Below, one piece after another: positions 4,884 to 13,228 of a DNA stretch of 20,120 nt (the first letter of the stretch is position 1; each line of letters opens with the position of its first letter). A program made the position numbers and the translations under genes. The notes below the pieces were generated by a model, which saw only the letters and a list, made by a program, of their open reading frames with translations, was not told where the DNA came from and searched no databases. Source of the DNA: a virus; IMG/VR virus record IMGVR_UViG_3300012920_000375, positions 1 through 20,120 of that record. One strand, 5' to 3'.

Positions 4884-5318
4884 ATGAGTAAAAAAGCATT
4901 TGCGTTGACTGAGGAAACGCTCGAGTATGTACAGCCAAATGGCTTCTGTTTTCACGCGGTGCATTTGAGTTTGGGTGCGCCGTGGGCGAGAGGGCGTGAT
5001 CCGATCTCAGCCATTCGACATTGTACCTATAGATCTCCATCGCTGGTTGCCGTCGCGTACGGAAAATTTGGAGACTTAGAAACCACCGAGATGGCTACTT
5101 TTTCATGGGAGAAAACAGCACCATCTCCCGTTGGTGTTTTCGTTGTGACCTCTAGCAGTATCAAACCCTTTTCGAAAGATATACCTAAGAAATTGAGAGA
5201 CCAGTTACATGCCCATGAGTCTGATTACTCAGACCAATGGATTGACCGGTTCCACAAGAGGGTTGAGGAGTGGAGGGAGCGGGGCAGGCAACGGAGAAAA
5301 AAGAAACTAGCCAGTTAA
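4884..5318 (+). CDS. Unknown 144-residue protein with basic tail
   Basis: GAGGAGG lies seven bases before the ATG. The first 100 residues look like a mixed beta/alpha domain (FCFHAVHLSLGAPWARG, SLVAVAYGKFG, VGVFVVTSSS). The last 30 form a strongly basic helix (VEEWRERGRQRRKKK), which could contact nucleic acid. It is the last gene before the terminator at 5352-5385. No family is recognised. Confidence 0.7.
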   Translation: MSKKAFALTEETLEYVQPNGFCFHAVHLSLGAPWARGRDPISAIRHCTYRSPSLVAVAYGKFGDLETTEMATFSWEKTAPSPVGVFVVTSSSIKPFSKDIPKKLRDQLHAHESDYSDQWIDRFHKRVEEWRERGRQRRKKKLAS

Positions 5319-5351
5319 CCTGGGGGTTACTTGCCCTAATCGGGTCGAGTC

Positions 5352-5385
5352 GGGGTGGTTCCTTCGGGGGCCACCCCCTTTTTTT
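5352..5385 (+). terminator. Strong terminator with UUCG loop
   Basis: GGGGTGG-TTCC, loop TTCG, GGGG-CCACCCC: an 11-bp stem (two G-U pairs) capped by a UUCG tetraloop, followed by seven T at 5379-5385. It closes the 4090-5318 unit. It is preceded by TCGGG words (5340-5355) like those in the repeat modules. Confidence 0.9.
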
Positions 5386-5388
5386 GCC

Positions 5389-5407
5389 GGGCCGCCGCCA
5401 GCGGCCC
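5389..5407. repeat. Second GC hairpin after the terminator
   Basis: GGGCCGC, loop CGCCA, GCGGCCC: a perfect 7-bp stem right after the T-run, without its own T-run. The rest of the gap to 5483 holds a possible -10 (CATAAT at 5442-5447) without a convincing -35, and an AGGAG at 5454-5458 too far from the next start. Confidence 0.5.
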
Positions 5408-5483
5408 ACCCTCCCGCCCTGGTTTTATATTTTCATTGAGGCATAATTTCATTAGGAGTCCCTAGGGCCGAGAAAAATCGCGC

Positions 5484-5909
5484 ATGTATTTTCATTTGAG
5501 TACCGAGCAGAAAGGGTTGTTGAAAGACACTCTTTGGTTGATGAAGCAGTCTGACTATCACCGGAGGATGTCTTTGGAGAAGATGCGGACCTATGTCCTT
5601 GGACCTTTGCTCAACAACAAACTGCTCGTGGTCCACGGATCTGGTGGTGAGCCTTTTGGTTTTTGCACGTATGCATTTTTGCCCTCGGACCGTGAATCTT
5701 TGTACATGTCTCGTCCTGGATCTTTAGACATTAGTGATTTTGAGTCGGAAGATGGTACTCTATGGTGTATTGATTTTGCCGCGCCTAATGGAGGGTGCCG
5801 GTCTATTATTCGGAGGATGCGTGAATTCTTTGAGATGCGATATGGTCATGGCACCAAGGCACGTATTTTCCGGACCCGCAAAAATCGTTATGGTTGGATG
5901 TATTCATGA
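5484..5909 (+). CDS. HlyC-like (RTX toxin-activating) lysine acyltransferase
   Basis: The HlyC family moves a fatty acyl chain from acyl carrier protein to internal lysines of a target protein. The 141-residue product follows HlyC almost end to end. LWLMKQSDYHRR (17-28) matches the segment carrying the HlyC catalytic His (here His26), and LLVVHGSGGEPFGFCTYAFLP (47-67) matches the '..PVAYCSWANL' strand. LWCIDFAAPNGG (93-104) matches the 'WFIDWIAPFG' motif with the catalytic Asp (here Asp97). SIIRRMREFF (107-116) and KARIFR (125-130) match the C-terminal MR..F and RAIRV elements. The ribosome binding site is weak, but an in-frame stop at 5463 rules out a longer start. No RTX protein is in the window. 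The following gene starts in an ATGA overlap. Confidence 0.75.
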   Translation: MYFHLSTEQKGLLKDTLWLMKQSDYHRRMSLEKMRTYVLGPLLNNKLLVVHGSGGEPFGFCTYAFLPSDRESLYMSRPGSLDISDFESEDGTLWCIDFAAPNGGCRSIIRRMREFFEMRYGHGTKARIFRTRKNRYGWMYS

Positions 5910-7120
5910 GACTGAACCCTTTCGCACCGAATGATAACCCGATGGATCAAGTTCTTTTCTGCTTTGGTAGTGGAGAGGAGACTGGTGGTGGTTCCGCTGG
6001 TGACTTTGACGATACCGTCAGACTTTCAGGAGACGATAGACCGAAGTATGAATCTGAAATAGAAAAGGCCGCTAAAAGCATTGCTGGAGGTGACAATTAC
6101 GAGAACGTGTTTGCGAATAATCCGGCGGCTTTTGCTGAACTTGAGAAAAGGTTAGCAGAACCGACGGGACGACCGGCATTTACAGACGCTCTTCCTGATA
6201 TGGCTTCAGGCAAAAACATAGGTGATAATCAATCAGCACCCGTGAATATCAAATCTTTAGTGTCAGAGCCTGACCGTCAAGCATTGATAAATACAGAAGA
6301 TAGAGTCTTAGAAATGCTGGAAAGGCAGAAGTTGGCTCGAGATCCTGACGTTGGAGAACCCACTCGACCTCCATCATCTGACAACTTAGATGATGGTGAT
6401 CTCGATACACCTGACGTTGATATTTTTGACACGGCCTTTACAGGTGGTGCCACTCCTGCGGACCAGATTATTGAGCAGGCTCGAAATCCTGATTTCTATG
6501 TTGGTGATTTGGACCCTTCGGGTCAAGGTCCTGATTTTTTGGTTGGTCCTAAAGTTACTCCTGAAATTGACCTAGAGATACAAAAACAAGCTGGAAAAGG
6601 CCCAAGAGATGAAGGCCTAGGTGCGTTGCTTAAACCGGGCGGTATTGTTAAAAATATTTTCGAGGACTTAACAAACAGAAACGCGGCCTTTGCGCGTGAG
6701 GTGCAAAGACCCGGTAACCGGTTTCAGAGAGATGCTGAAGGCACTATAACTGGTGTTTACAACCCTCAGTCGAATGCTGTCTTTACTCCAGGAAACGTAG
6801 GTCTTTTTGATTTAAAAGGTCAGGAAAGGGCCGCGGGCGATTTGTATGACATGCAACGTGCCGAGCAAGAAAGGCGTATGGGACGTGCCGGGGATGATCA
6901 GCCTGTAGTAGCATCAACCGCTCCCATGACACCGGAGGCGGTAACTCCAGAAGAGGTAGCTCAAGGTTTTCCAATCACTGCTCCGGGTGCCATACCTCCG
7001 TTTTTTGGACCGTATAGTCCGGCAACGCAGTACACGGGAATTGCAGGGCTACCTCAGTTTACGTTACAACCGACATATACCGCGCCGACAATGTTTTCTC
7101 CGCTGTATAACATTGGTTGA
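5906..7120 (+). CDS. Unknown acidic, Pro/Gly-rich protein, 404 residues
   Basis: The ATG at 5906 overlaps the stop of the acyltransferase gene (ATGA), so translation of the two is probably coupled; a TTG 12 bases earlier is less likely. The first 200 residues are very acidic and look disordered (many Asp, Gly, Pro and Ser). Then comes LLKPGGIVKNIFEDLTNRN (about 243-261). The C-terminal 60 residues are Pro/aromatic-rich (FPITAPGAIPPFFGPYSP). Low-complexity proteins of this kind just before the large terminase are common in marine phages, but I know no function. By position it could be a virion or head-assembly protein, and it is the nearest candidate substrate for the acyltransferase (inference). 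Confidence 0.65.
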   Translation: MRLNPFAPNDNPMDQVLFCFGSGEETGGGSAGDFDDTVRLSGDDRPKYESEIEKAAKSIAGGDNYENVFANNPAAFAELEKRLAEPTGRPAFTDALPDMASGKNIGDNQSAPVNIKSLVSEPDRQALINTEDRVLEMLERQKLARDPDVGEPTRPPSSDNLDDGDLDTPDVDIFDTAFTGGATPADQIIEQARNPDFYVGDLDPSGQGPDFLVGPKVTPEIDLEIQKQAGKGPRDEGLGALLKPGGIVKNIFEDLTNRNAAFAREVQRPGNRFQRDAEGTITGVYNPQSNAVFTPGNVGLFDLKGQERAAGDLYDMQRAEQERRMGRAGDDQPVVASTAPMTPEAVTPEEVAQGFPITAPGAIPPFFGPYSPATQYTGIAGLPQFTLQPTYTAPTMFSPLYNIG

Positions 7121-8589
7121 TGAACACAGCCGCACTTGAAGTACTTCCAGAAGAGGTTCTCAAAGAGATCCTTGCGCTAAAAGAGGCAGAAATACGTCTC
7201 GCGACCCGCGAAAAAGCTCAAGAAGAGTTCATGCCATTCGTGCATCATGTCTATCAGAACTTTATTGAGGGCCGTCATCACCGGATTATTGCTGAAAAAC
7301 TAGAGAGAATAGCGCGTGGAGAGCTAAAAAGGCTGATTGTGAACATGCCACCGCGTCATTCTAAGTCAGAATTTGCGTCATACCTCATGCCAGCGTGGTT
7401 TTTGGGCCGAAATCCCAAGCTAAAGATCATTCAGGCCACTCATAACACCGAACTAGCGGTCAGATTTGGTCGAAAAGTACGAGATTTGATGGGATCAGAC
7501 GAGTATCGTGATGTTTTTCCACAAACCATGTTAAAAGCTGATGATAAAGCGGCTGGTCGGTGGGGCACAGAAGCCGGTGGTGAGTATTTTGCCGCTGGTG
7601 TGGGTGCGGCGGTCACTGGTCGTGGCGCAGATTTGTTTATTATTGATGATCCGCACTCAGAACAGGACGCTTTGAGTGAGTCGGCGTTTGATAACGCCTA
7701 TGAGTGGTACACATCTGGTCCTCGTCAGCGTTTGCAACCAGGCGGAGCGATCATTTTGGTCATGACGCGGTGGGGAATCAAGGATTTGACGGGCCGTTTA
7801 CTCAGGGCACAGGGCGATGATGTCATGAGTGACGAGTGGGAAGTCGTTGAGTTCCCTGCAATCATGCCGTCAGACAATCCGTTATGGCCTGAGTTCTGGA
7901 ACAAAGAGGATTTGTTGAAGGTCAAGGCCGCGTTGCCGCTTGCCAAGTGGAATGCTCAGTGGCAACAGAACCCGGTGGCCTCAGAAGGCGCAATAGTTAA
8001 GAAAGAGTGGTGGAATCTTTGGGAAAAAGAGGAGATCCCGCCGGTCTCTTACATTATGCAGAGCTATGACACGGCATTTTCTAAAAAAGAGACGGCTGAC
8101 TACTCGGCAATCACCACCTGGGGCATCTTTCAACCTGAAGAGGGCGGTGCAGACCACATTATCCTGCTAGATGCTCGAAAAGGCCGTTGGAACTTCCCGG
8201 AACTCAAAGAAATTGCGCTTGAAGAGCATGATTATTGGGAACCGGACATGGTTTTGATTGAAGCAAAGGCTACGGGCACGCCGCTAACCGACGAATTACG
8301 CAGGACAGGAATACCTGTTGTGAATTATACTCCGTCAAAAGGCCGTGATAAGGTGACTCGAATGCATATGGTCGCTCCAATGTTTGAAGCAGGCATGGTG
8401 TGGGCACCTGAGAAGAAATTTGCCGAAGAAGTCATTGACGAGTGTGCGGCATTTCCGATGGGAGATTACGATGACCTTGTTGACAGCATGACGATGGCGT
8501 TGATTCGCTTTCGACAGGGTGGGTTCATCTCGCTGGACGGCGAAGATGACGAAGAAGACTACATTTCGACAGCGAGAGAGTATTATTGA
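7120..8589 (+). CDS. terL: Terminase large subunit (packaging ATPase and nuclease)
   Basis: This is the motor that pumps DNA into the prohead and cuts it. The N-terminal ATPase shows a Walker A variant NMPPRHSKS (about residues 75-83), a Walker B ADLFIIDD (170-177) and a motif near ILVMTRWG (212-219). The C-terminal RNase H-like nuclease shows Asp317 in QSYDTAF, Glu381 in LIEAKATG and Asp455 in DDLVDSM. Length 489 is normal, and all key residues are present. The ATG at 7120 shares one base with the previous stop. It is separated from terS by more than 5 kb, but followed directly by the portal region as usual. Confidence 0.95.
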   Translation: MNTAALEVLPEEVLKEILALKEAEIRLATREKAQEEFMPFVHHVYQNFIEGRHHRIIAEKLERIARGELKRLIVNMPPRHSKSEFASYLMPAWFLGRNPKLKIIQATHNTELAVRFGRKVRDLMGSDEYRDVFPQTMLKADDKAAGRWGTEAGGEYFAAGVGAAVTGRGADLFIIDDPHSEQDALSESAFDNAYEWYTSGPRQRLQPGGAIILVMTRWGIKDLTGRLLRAQGDDVMSDEWEVVEFPAIMPSDNPLWPEFWNKEDLLKVKAALPLAKWNAQWQQNPVASEGAIVKKEWWNLWEKEEIPPVSYIMQSYDTAFSKKETADYSAITTWGIFQPEEGGADHIILLDARKGRWNFPELKEIALEEHDYWEPDMVLIEAKATGTPLTDELRRTGIPVVNYTPSKGRDKVTRMHMVAPMFEAGMVWAPEKKFAEEVIDECAAFPMGDYDDLVDSMTMALIRFRQGGFISLDGEDDEEDYISTAREYY

Positions 8590-9074
8590 TGGCTAAAAAA
8601 AGAACAACCACAAAACGAAGAGTTAGAAACACTAAAATTGTCGTTGGTGGTCGAGTTATTTTGCCTGATGGAACAAAAGGCGTGGTTCGCAATGTTTTTG
8701 GATCAACTAAAAGCCCTCGTGCTACCGTCGTCACTTCAGAGGGTAAGTCTGTCAATGCACCTTTTTCACAACTAACACCAACTGCGGGTCGCCCAGTTGA
8801 AAATCCTGTTAAATCAAGACCTGGAACTTTATCAGAAGCAGTGGCACGAGGACAGGTTCCCGATGCAAAAGGCAATACTCGTAATCCTATGCCTGAAAGA
8901 GTTTTGCAAAAACTTATGCAAAAGGGCGTTATTACTCGTGATGAAAGTGGGTTATTCGACCCATCTCTAGGACCAAAGATAGTTAATGTTAGAAAAAGAA
9001 TTGACGATGATGATATCCCATTTAGCTCTGGTGGTATTGTCCGTGGTAAAAGCTCGTTTAAAGGAATATTTTAA
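8589..9074 (+). CDS. Unknown basic protein between terminase and portal, 161 residues
   Basis: Starts in a one-base overlap with the terminase stop (TGATG) and ends in a one-base overlap with the portal start. The N-terminus is strongly basic (MAKKRTTTKRRVRN). Residues 18-66 have the look of a small beta-barrel (VVGGRVILPDGTKGVVRNVFG), like an SH3- or KOW-type domain. The C-terminus is acidic, then ends in a Gly-rich tail GGIVRGKSSFKGIF. A similar kind of tail ends the protein at 12842-13228. Function is unknown; by position it may help packaging or head assembly. Confidence 0.7.
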   Translation: MAKKRTTTKRRVRNTKIVVGGRVILPDGTKGVVRNVFGSTKSPRATVVTSEGKSVNAPFSQLTPTAGRPVENPVKSRPGTLSEAVARGQVPDAKGNTRNPMPERVLQKLMQKGVITRDESGLFDPSLGPKIVNVRKRIDDDDIPFSSGGIVRGKSSFKGIF

Positions 9075-11512
9075 TGTCAGTTCCCTCAAATATGATGCAA
9101 GGTATGGTTGATGGCTCGATAGAAGCCGTTCCGGGTATGGAAGTTGACGTAGCACAACCAGAAAATTTTGAGGGTGGTGCACAAATAATTGATGATGGCG
9201 CGGGTGGCGCAATTATTCAGGCTCTTATGGAAGGAGAGACAGAAGTTGTCACAGAGCAATATAACCACAATGCAAATCTTGCTGAGATCCTTGATGACTC
9301 AATCTTGGGTGAAATTTCAAGCGACCTTAGAGCTAGATACGAAGAAGATCAAGATTCAAGGTCCGAGTGGGAAGACGGATATAGCAAAGGTCTCGACCTA
9401 CTCGGAGTCAAATACGAAGAAAGAAACAACCCGTTTGCTGGAGCCACTGGAGTAACGCATCCGCTGATTGCTGAATCAGTCACGCAGTTTCAGGCTCAGG
9501 CATACAAAGAACTGTTACCTTCAGGCGGTCCAGTTCGCACCGATATTATTGGCATGAAGTCTCCAGAAATCGAAGCGCAAGCTAATCGTGTCAAAGATTA
9601 CATGAACTATATGGTCACTGAGGTGATGGAAGAGTTTGATCCTGACACGGATCAGATGCTTTTCTACTTACCAATCAGTGGTTCTACCTTCAAAAAGGTT
9701 TACTTTGATGAAACTAAACAAAGACCTGTTTCTCGATTCGTCCCAGCAGAAGACTTGGTGGTCCCATACACCGCGACGGACTTGGCAACTGCCACGCGTG
9801 TTACGCATATTCTTCGCATGGACGAGAATCAAGTTCGTAAGTTACAGGTTGCTAATGTCTACCGAGATGTTGATTTACTTGCTGACTATGAAGGCGGCGA
9901 GGACACGATTAAGTCAAAAGTTGACGAACTGGATGGGCGAGAAAGAACAGAAACGGACGAGGTCCTGACAGTTCTTGAGTTTCATGTTGATCTAGATATT
10001 GAAGGTTTTGAGGACAGAGGAACGGATGGAGAGCCGACTGGTATCAAGCTCCCTTATATCGTTACTTTGGATTTGGGCAGTGGTGAGATTTTATCCATCC
10101 GTCGCAACTATGCAGAAGCAGATCCTCTGAAGCGTAAGCAACAATACTTTGTGCATTACAAGTTTCTTCCGGGGCTAGGTTTCTACGGTTTTGGTTTACT
10201 TCACATGATTGGTGGTTTAGGTAAAGCCGCGACCAGTATTCTCCGTCAGTTGATTGACGCGGGTACTTTGTCTAATTTGCCTGCTGGATTTAAGGCGCGT
10301 GGAATCCGTGTCCGTAATCAGGACGAGCCCTTGGCTCCCGGAGAGTTTAGAGACATTGATGCTCCCGGAGGAGACATTCGGAATTCTATTATTCCATTAC
10401 CTTATAAAGAACCGTCAGGAACTCTCGCTCAGTTATTAGGCGTTTTGGTTGAGTCAGGTCGTCGATTTGTATCGATTGCTGATCAACAGACAGGAAGTCC
10501 GGGCTCACAACAACAACCTGTTGGCACAACTATTGCGTTGTTAGAACGCGGTATGAAGGTAATGAGTGCAATTCACAAGCGGTTGCACTACGCGCAGAAG
10601 ATAGAGTTTCGTTTGCTAGCTACGTTAATTCGTGACTATCTACCGCAAAACTATCCGTATCAAGTTGTTGGAGGCGACGCATCTGTGATGCAGTCAGACT
10701 TTGACAATCGAGTTGATGTTCTGCCGGTATCAGATCCAAACATCTTTTCAATGGCACAGCGAGTGACTTTGGCACAAAACCAATTACAGCTAGCCCAGTC
10801 AAATCCACAAATGCACAATTTACACGCCGCGTACAAGCGTATGTATCAAGCATTAGAGGTGCAGAATATTGATGAGATTTTGCCCCCACCACCAGAGCCG
10901 CAACCTACAGATCCAGGGATTGAGAACGCTCGTGCATTGGCTGGTCAGATTATTACGGTGTTTCAAGAACAGGATCATGATGCACACATGGCGGTTCATA
11001 TTCAGTTTATGAAGTTACCCATTGTTCAGACTTCGCCACAGTCGTACGGCATGTTTCTAGCGCACATTCAGGAACACATTGCATTCAAGGCGCGTGGTAT
11101 TGTGCAACAGGAGATGCAACAACAAATGATGCAGATTCAAAGTCTGGCACAAGTTGGCGCATTAACACCTGAACAGGCACAGATGGCTCAGATTCAATCT
11201 TCTCCTGAAGGAATCGAGGCTCGAGTTGCACAAGTTGAAGCAGAACTCAATGCACAAATTCTTCAACAGTTAATGCCACAAGGTGATCAACAGGATCCGC
11301 TCGTAGCAATTCGACAGCAAGAACTCGCTATAAGGGCGGCGGATGTTGAACGTCGTGCTAAACTTGATGAAGCAGAACTTCAGTTAGAACAACAAAAACT
11401 GATGCAAAGAGCGGTAACTGATGCCGCTAGAATCGAGTCTCAGGAAGAAATAGCGGCAGAAAGGGCGGACGTAAATCGTGAACGCATAGAAGCACAGCAG
11501 AATAGAGGATAG
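9074..11512 (+). CDS. Portal protein, P22-like
   Basis: The dodecameric head-vertex channel through which DNA enters and leaves. At 812 residues it is of the long, podovirus (P22-like) type. Residues 119-150 (NPFAGATGVTHPLIAESV...AYKELLPSGGPV) are the hallmark segment near the start of such portals. The central region (about 160-560) has the alternating strands and helices of the wing and stem, including LPYKEPSGTLAQLLG and QQTGSPGSQQQPVGTT. The last 200 residues are a Gln-rich, coiled-coil barrel-like extension. The start codon shares one base with the previous stop. This long C-terminal barrel is what P22-type portals use to control headful packaging. Confidence 0.9.
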   Translation: MSVPSNMMQGMVDGSIEAVPGMEVDVAQPENFEGGAQIIDDGAGGAIIQALMEGETEVVTEQYNHNANLAEILDDSILGEISSDLRARYEEDQDSRSEWEDGYSKGLDLLGVKYEERNNPFAGATGVTHPLIAESVTQFQAQAYKELLPSGGPVRTDIIGMKSPEIEAQANRVKDYMNYMVTEVMEEFDPDTDQMLFYLPISGSTFKKVYFDETKQRPVSRFVPAEDLVVPYTATDLATATRVTHILRMDENQVRKLQVANVYRDVDLLADYEGGEDTIKSKVDELDGRERTETDEVLTVLEFHVDLDIEGFEDRGTDGEPTGIKLPYIVTLDLGSGEILSIRRNYAEADPLKRKQQYFVHYKFLPGLGFYGFGLLHMIGGLGKAATSILRQLIDAGTLSNLPAGFKARGIRVRNQDEPLAPGEFRDIDAPGGDIRNSIIPLPYKEPSGTLAQLLGVLVESGRRFVSIADQQTGSPGSQQQPVGTTIALLERGMKVMSAIHKRLHYAQKIEFRLLATLIRDYLPQNYPYQVVGGDASVMQSDFDNRVDVLPVSDPNIFSMAQRVTLAQNQLQLAQSNPQMHNLHAAYKRMYQALEVQNIDEILPPPPEPQPTDPGIENARALAGQIITVFQEQDHDAHMAVHIQFMKLPIVQTSPQSYGMFLAHIQEHIAFKARGIVQQEMQQQMMQIQSLAQVGALTPEQAQMAQIQSSPEGIEARVAQVEAELNAQILQQLMPQGDQQDPLVAIRQQELAIRAADVERRAKLDEAELQLEQQKLMQRAVTDAARIESQEEIAAERADVNRERIEAQQNRG

Positions 11513-11516
11513 TGCT

Positions 11517-11969
11517 GTGTTCTTTGTGGAAGCCATTGCCGCTATTGAGCTAGCAAACCAGGCAATCAATGGCATAAAGGAATTGGCTGGTCATGTCACG
11601 TCTGTTGGTCAGATGGGTAAGCAACTTACTCAGTTGGCGGATGCTCACGATGAGTTAGAAAAAGAATCCGAGCAAGGATCAATGGACGCATTTTGGGCCT
11701 TAGAAGATATAAAAAAGAAAGAATATGAGATAAAACAATTATTTATCTACGCTGGAAGACCTGGTCTTTGGGACGATTACCAGACATTCATTCGCAACCG
11801 CAAAGAGATGAAGAGGAAGGCGGCGGAGCGTGAAAGGCTTAAAAAACTGGCTAAGAAGAAAGCCATTAAGGACGGACTTCTTTATACTGCTGTTGTACTT
11901 GCTGGTTGCTTGGCCGTCGCTGGTGGCATTTGGCTCCTACTTGCTATCATTGCTATGAAGGGAAGGTGA
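11517..11969 (+). CDS. Membrane protein with coiled coil, lysis or neck region
   Basis: GTG start at 11517 with GAGG eight bases upstream, five bases after the portal stop. The 150 residues comprise an Ala/Ile-rich amphipathic N-terminal helix, a charged coiled coil (about 38-118) with a conserved-looking FIYAGRPGLWDDYQTF segment (76-91), and one C-terminal transmembrane helix (121-146) ending AMKGR. I have seen the same architecture next to holins in other marine phages, without an assigned role. An inner-membrane protein acting in lysis is plausible. Confidence 0.7.
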   Translation: MFFVEAIAAIELANQAINGIKELAGHVTSVGQMGKQLTQLADAHDELEKESEQGSMDAFWALEDIKKKEYEIKQLFIYAGRPGLWDDYQTFIRNRKEMKRKAAERERLKKLAKKKAIKDGLLYTAVVLAGCLAVAGGIWLLLAIIAMKGR

Positions 11970-12157
11970 TGTCTTGGGTGCTTTTAGGGATTTTTGTAAC
12001 CGACATGACGTTTTATTTTAGGATACTAGAGATACATTCCACTCACATAGAGTGCCTGTACGCAGGAGAGCAGATGGTTCAAAAGATTGGTAAGCCGTTT
12101 GTAAACTACAATGTGGTGTGCGTACCCACTAACCAGATTCAGGGAGAGATGTCCTAG
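11969..12157 (+). CDS. Small conserved phage protein, 62 residues
   Basis: The ATG at 11969 shares one base with the previous stop and has GAAGG just upstream. The N-terminus is hydrophobic (SWVLLGIFV) but contains charged residues soon after and may be a short anchor. The C-terminal half (CLYAGEQMVQKIGKPFVNYNVVCVPTNQI) has the Cys..Gly-Lys-P-x-V-NY-x-V-x-CVP pattern seen in short phage proteins between portal and holin. Function is unknown. Confidence 0.65.
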   Translation: MSWVLLGIFVTDMTFYFRILEIHSTHIECLYAGEQMVQKIGKPFVNYNVVCVPTNQIQGEMS

Positions 12158-12471
12158 TGGCTCAGAAAAAACTTCAAAAAGAGTCGATCTATAATGAATA
12201 TGACGAAGACGGTGATGGTATCGTAAGTGACGAAGAGCTTTCGCACGTCAAAACCATCAAAGAAACCGAAACCGCGTTACGTAAAAATTTAGCGCAACTG
12301 CGTATGGCAAGGTTTACATTAATTTCTATGGGCGCGTTTACAGCCGCCATGTTCTTTGTACCGATAGAGCGAGTGCAAGCTTTGTCAGACATCAGCAATC
12401 TTTTTTATATATCAGGCGCGGGTATTGTCGGCGCGTACATGGGAACAACAGCATGGATGAGTAGAAAATGA
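12157..12471 (+). CDS. EF-hand membrane protein, 104 residues
   Basis: GTG start at 12157, overlapping the previous stop by one base. The N-terminal soluble part carries a textbook calcium-binding EF-hand loop at residues 16-27 (DEDGDGIVSDEE: acids at 1, 3 and 5, Gly at 6, Glu at 12). A charged helix follows. Two transmembrane helices, about 51-69 and 81-100, are joined by a short loop (IERVQALSD). It lies directly before the holin gene and overlaps it by four bases, so a role in lysis or in sensing calcium at the membrane is an inference. A single EF-hand is unusual; pairing would need a partner or a dimer. Confidence 0.8.
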   Translation: MAQKKLQKESIYNEYDEDGDGIVSDEELSHVKTIKETETALRKNLAQLRMARFTLISMGAFTAAMFFVPIERVQALSDISNLFYISGAGIVGAYMGTTAWMSRK

Positions 12472-12839
12472 TATTAGGTGCATTAGGAAAGATATTGGGT
12501 AGTGAGTCGGTCATCAAGAAAGGCATGGACCTGATTGATGACATGCATACTTCTGAAACTGAGTCGATTGAAGCCAAAACACAAGCCAAGGTAGCCTTGA
12601 TGAATTCGTATGCTCCCTTTAAGGTAGCCCAGCGGTATCTCGCGCTGATGTTCGGTTTGACTTATGTGTCATGTTTCATCATAGTCCTCGCTATGACACT
12701 GACCGGAAAGGGTGATCCTTCCTCTGTGTCTCAAGTGATGGAGCAGTTTCAAATCAACTACGCCATGCTTTTAATTTTGGGTTTTTATTTTGGTGGAGGC
12801 GCAATAGAGTCTTTCACCTCTAGTAAAAAGGACAAGTGA
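12468..12839 (+). CDS. Holin, GTA/3TM-type
   Basis: Holins make pores in the inner membrane to trigger lysis. The 123-residue product resembles the 'holin of 3 TMs' family: an N-terminal amphipathic region (ILGALGKILG), an Asp/Glu-rich linker, then the signature-like APFKVAQRY leading into a transmembrane helix (57-79). A second transmembrane helix follows (about 97-115) with FYFGGGAIESF, and then a charged Lys-rich C-terminus. The start overlaps the EF-hand gene by ATGA. No endolysin is seen in the window, so the other lysis genes must lie elsewhere. Confidence 0.7.
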   Translation: MILGALGKILGSESVIKKGMDLIDDMHTSETESIEAKTQAKVALMNSYAPFKVAQRYLALMFGLTYVSCFIIVLAMTLTGKGDPSSVSQVMEQFQINYAMLLILGFYFGGGAIESFTSSKKDK

Positions 12840-12841
12840 CG

Positions 12842-13228
12842 ATGGCTAAGAAAAAGCTTACGGACTTAACAGGTGATGGAAAGATCACTAGAAAGGACTT
12901 CCTACGAGGCGCAGGAGTTCCAGGTTTTAAAGACGGTAAATTGGTTCGTGTCCCGATGGAACCTGATGATGAAACTCTTGATCGCATAGAGCAAGAAAGA
13001 CGAGAATCTGGAATATTATTTTCTCAAACAGCACAAGACATTGAAGATATTATGGCTGGCGAAAAAAGCGGCCCAACGGTTAAAAAGAAAAAATTGGAGC
13101 GTCGAGGAGATGACAAGCCTGTTAAGAAGTTTGGACAGGGTGGCGACGTTTGTGTAGGCGGCGGTGCCGACAGAACACAGGGCGCTCGTTCAGCGATAAG
13201 AGGTACAAAATATAGCGGAACATATTAA
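12842..13228 (+). CDS. Basic protein with EF-hand-like loop and Gly-rich tail, 128 residues
   Basis: I chose the ATG at 12842, with AAGGA upstream, over a GTG six bases earlier that overlaps the holin stop. The N-terminus LTDLTGDGKITRKDFLRG has a single EF-hand or dockerin-like loop at residues 8-19 (D, T, D-G, I, then Asp at position 12). The middle is highly charged (about 36-90). The end (GQGGDVCVGGGADRTQGARSAIRGTKYSGTY) is Gly-rich with a terminal aromatic. The same overall plan is common in marine phage genes of unknown role. It follows another EF-hand gene two places upstream. Confidence 0.7.
   Translation: MAKKKLTDLTGDGKITRKDFLRGAGVPGFKDGKLVRVPMEPDDETLDRIEQERRESGILFSQTAQDIEDIMAGEKSGPTVKKKKLERRGDDKPVKKFGQGGDVCVGGGADRTQGARSAIRGTKYSGTY

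Noticed and set aside
5484-7120. A complete RTX toxin system
   Set aside because: Only the acyltransferase is present. The next protein has no GGxGxDxUx nonapeptide repeats, and no type I secretion genes are in the window.
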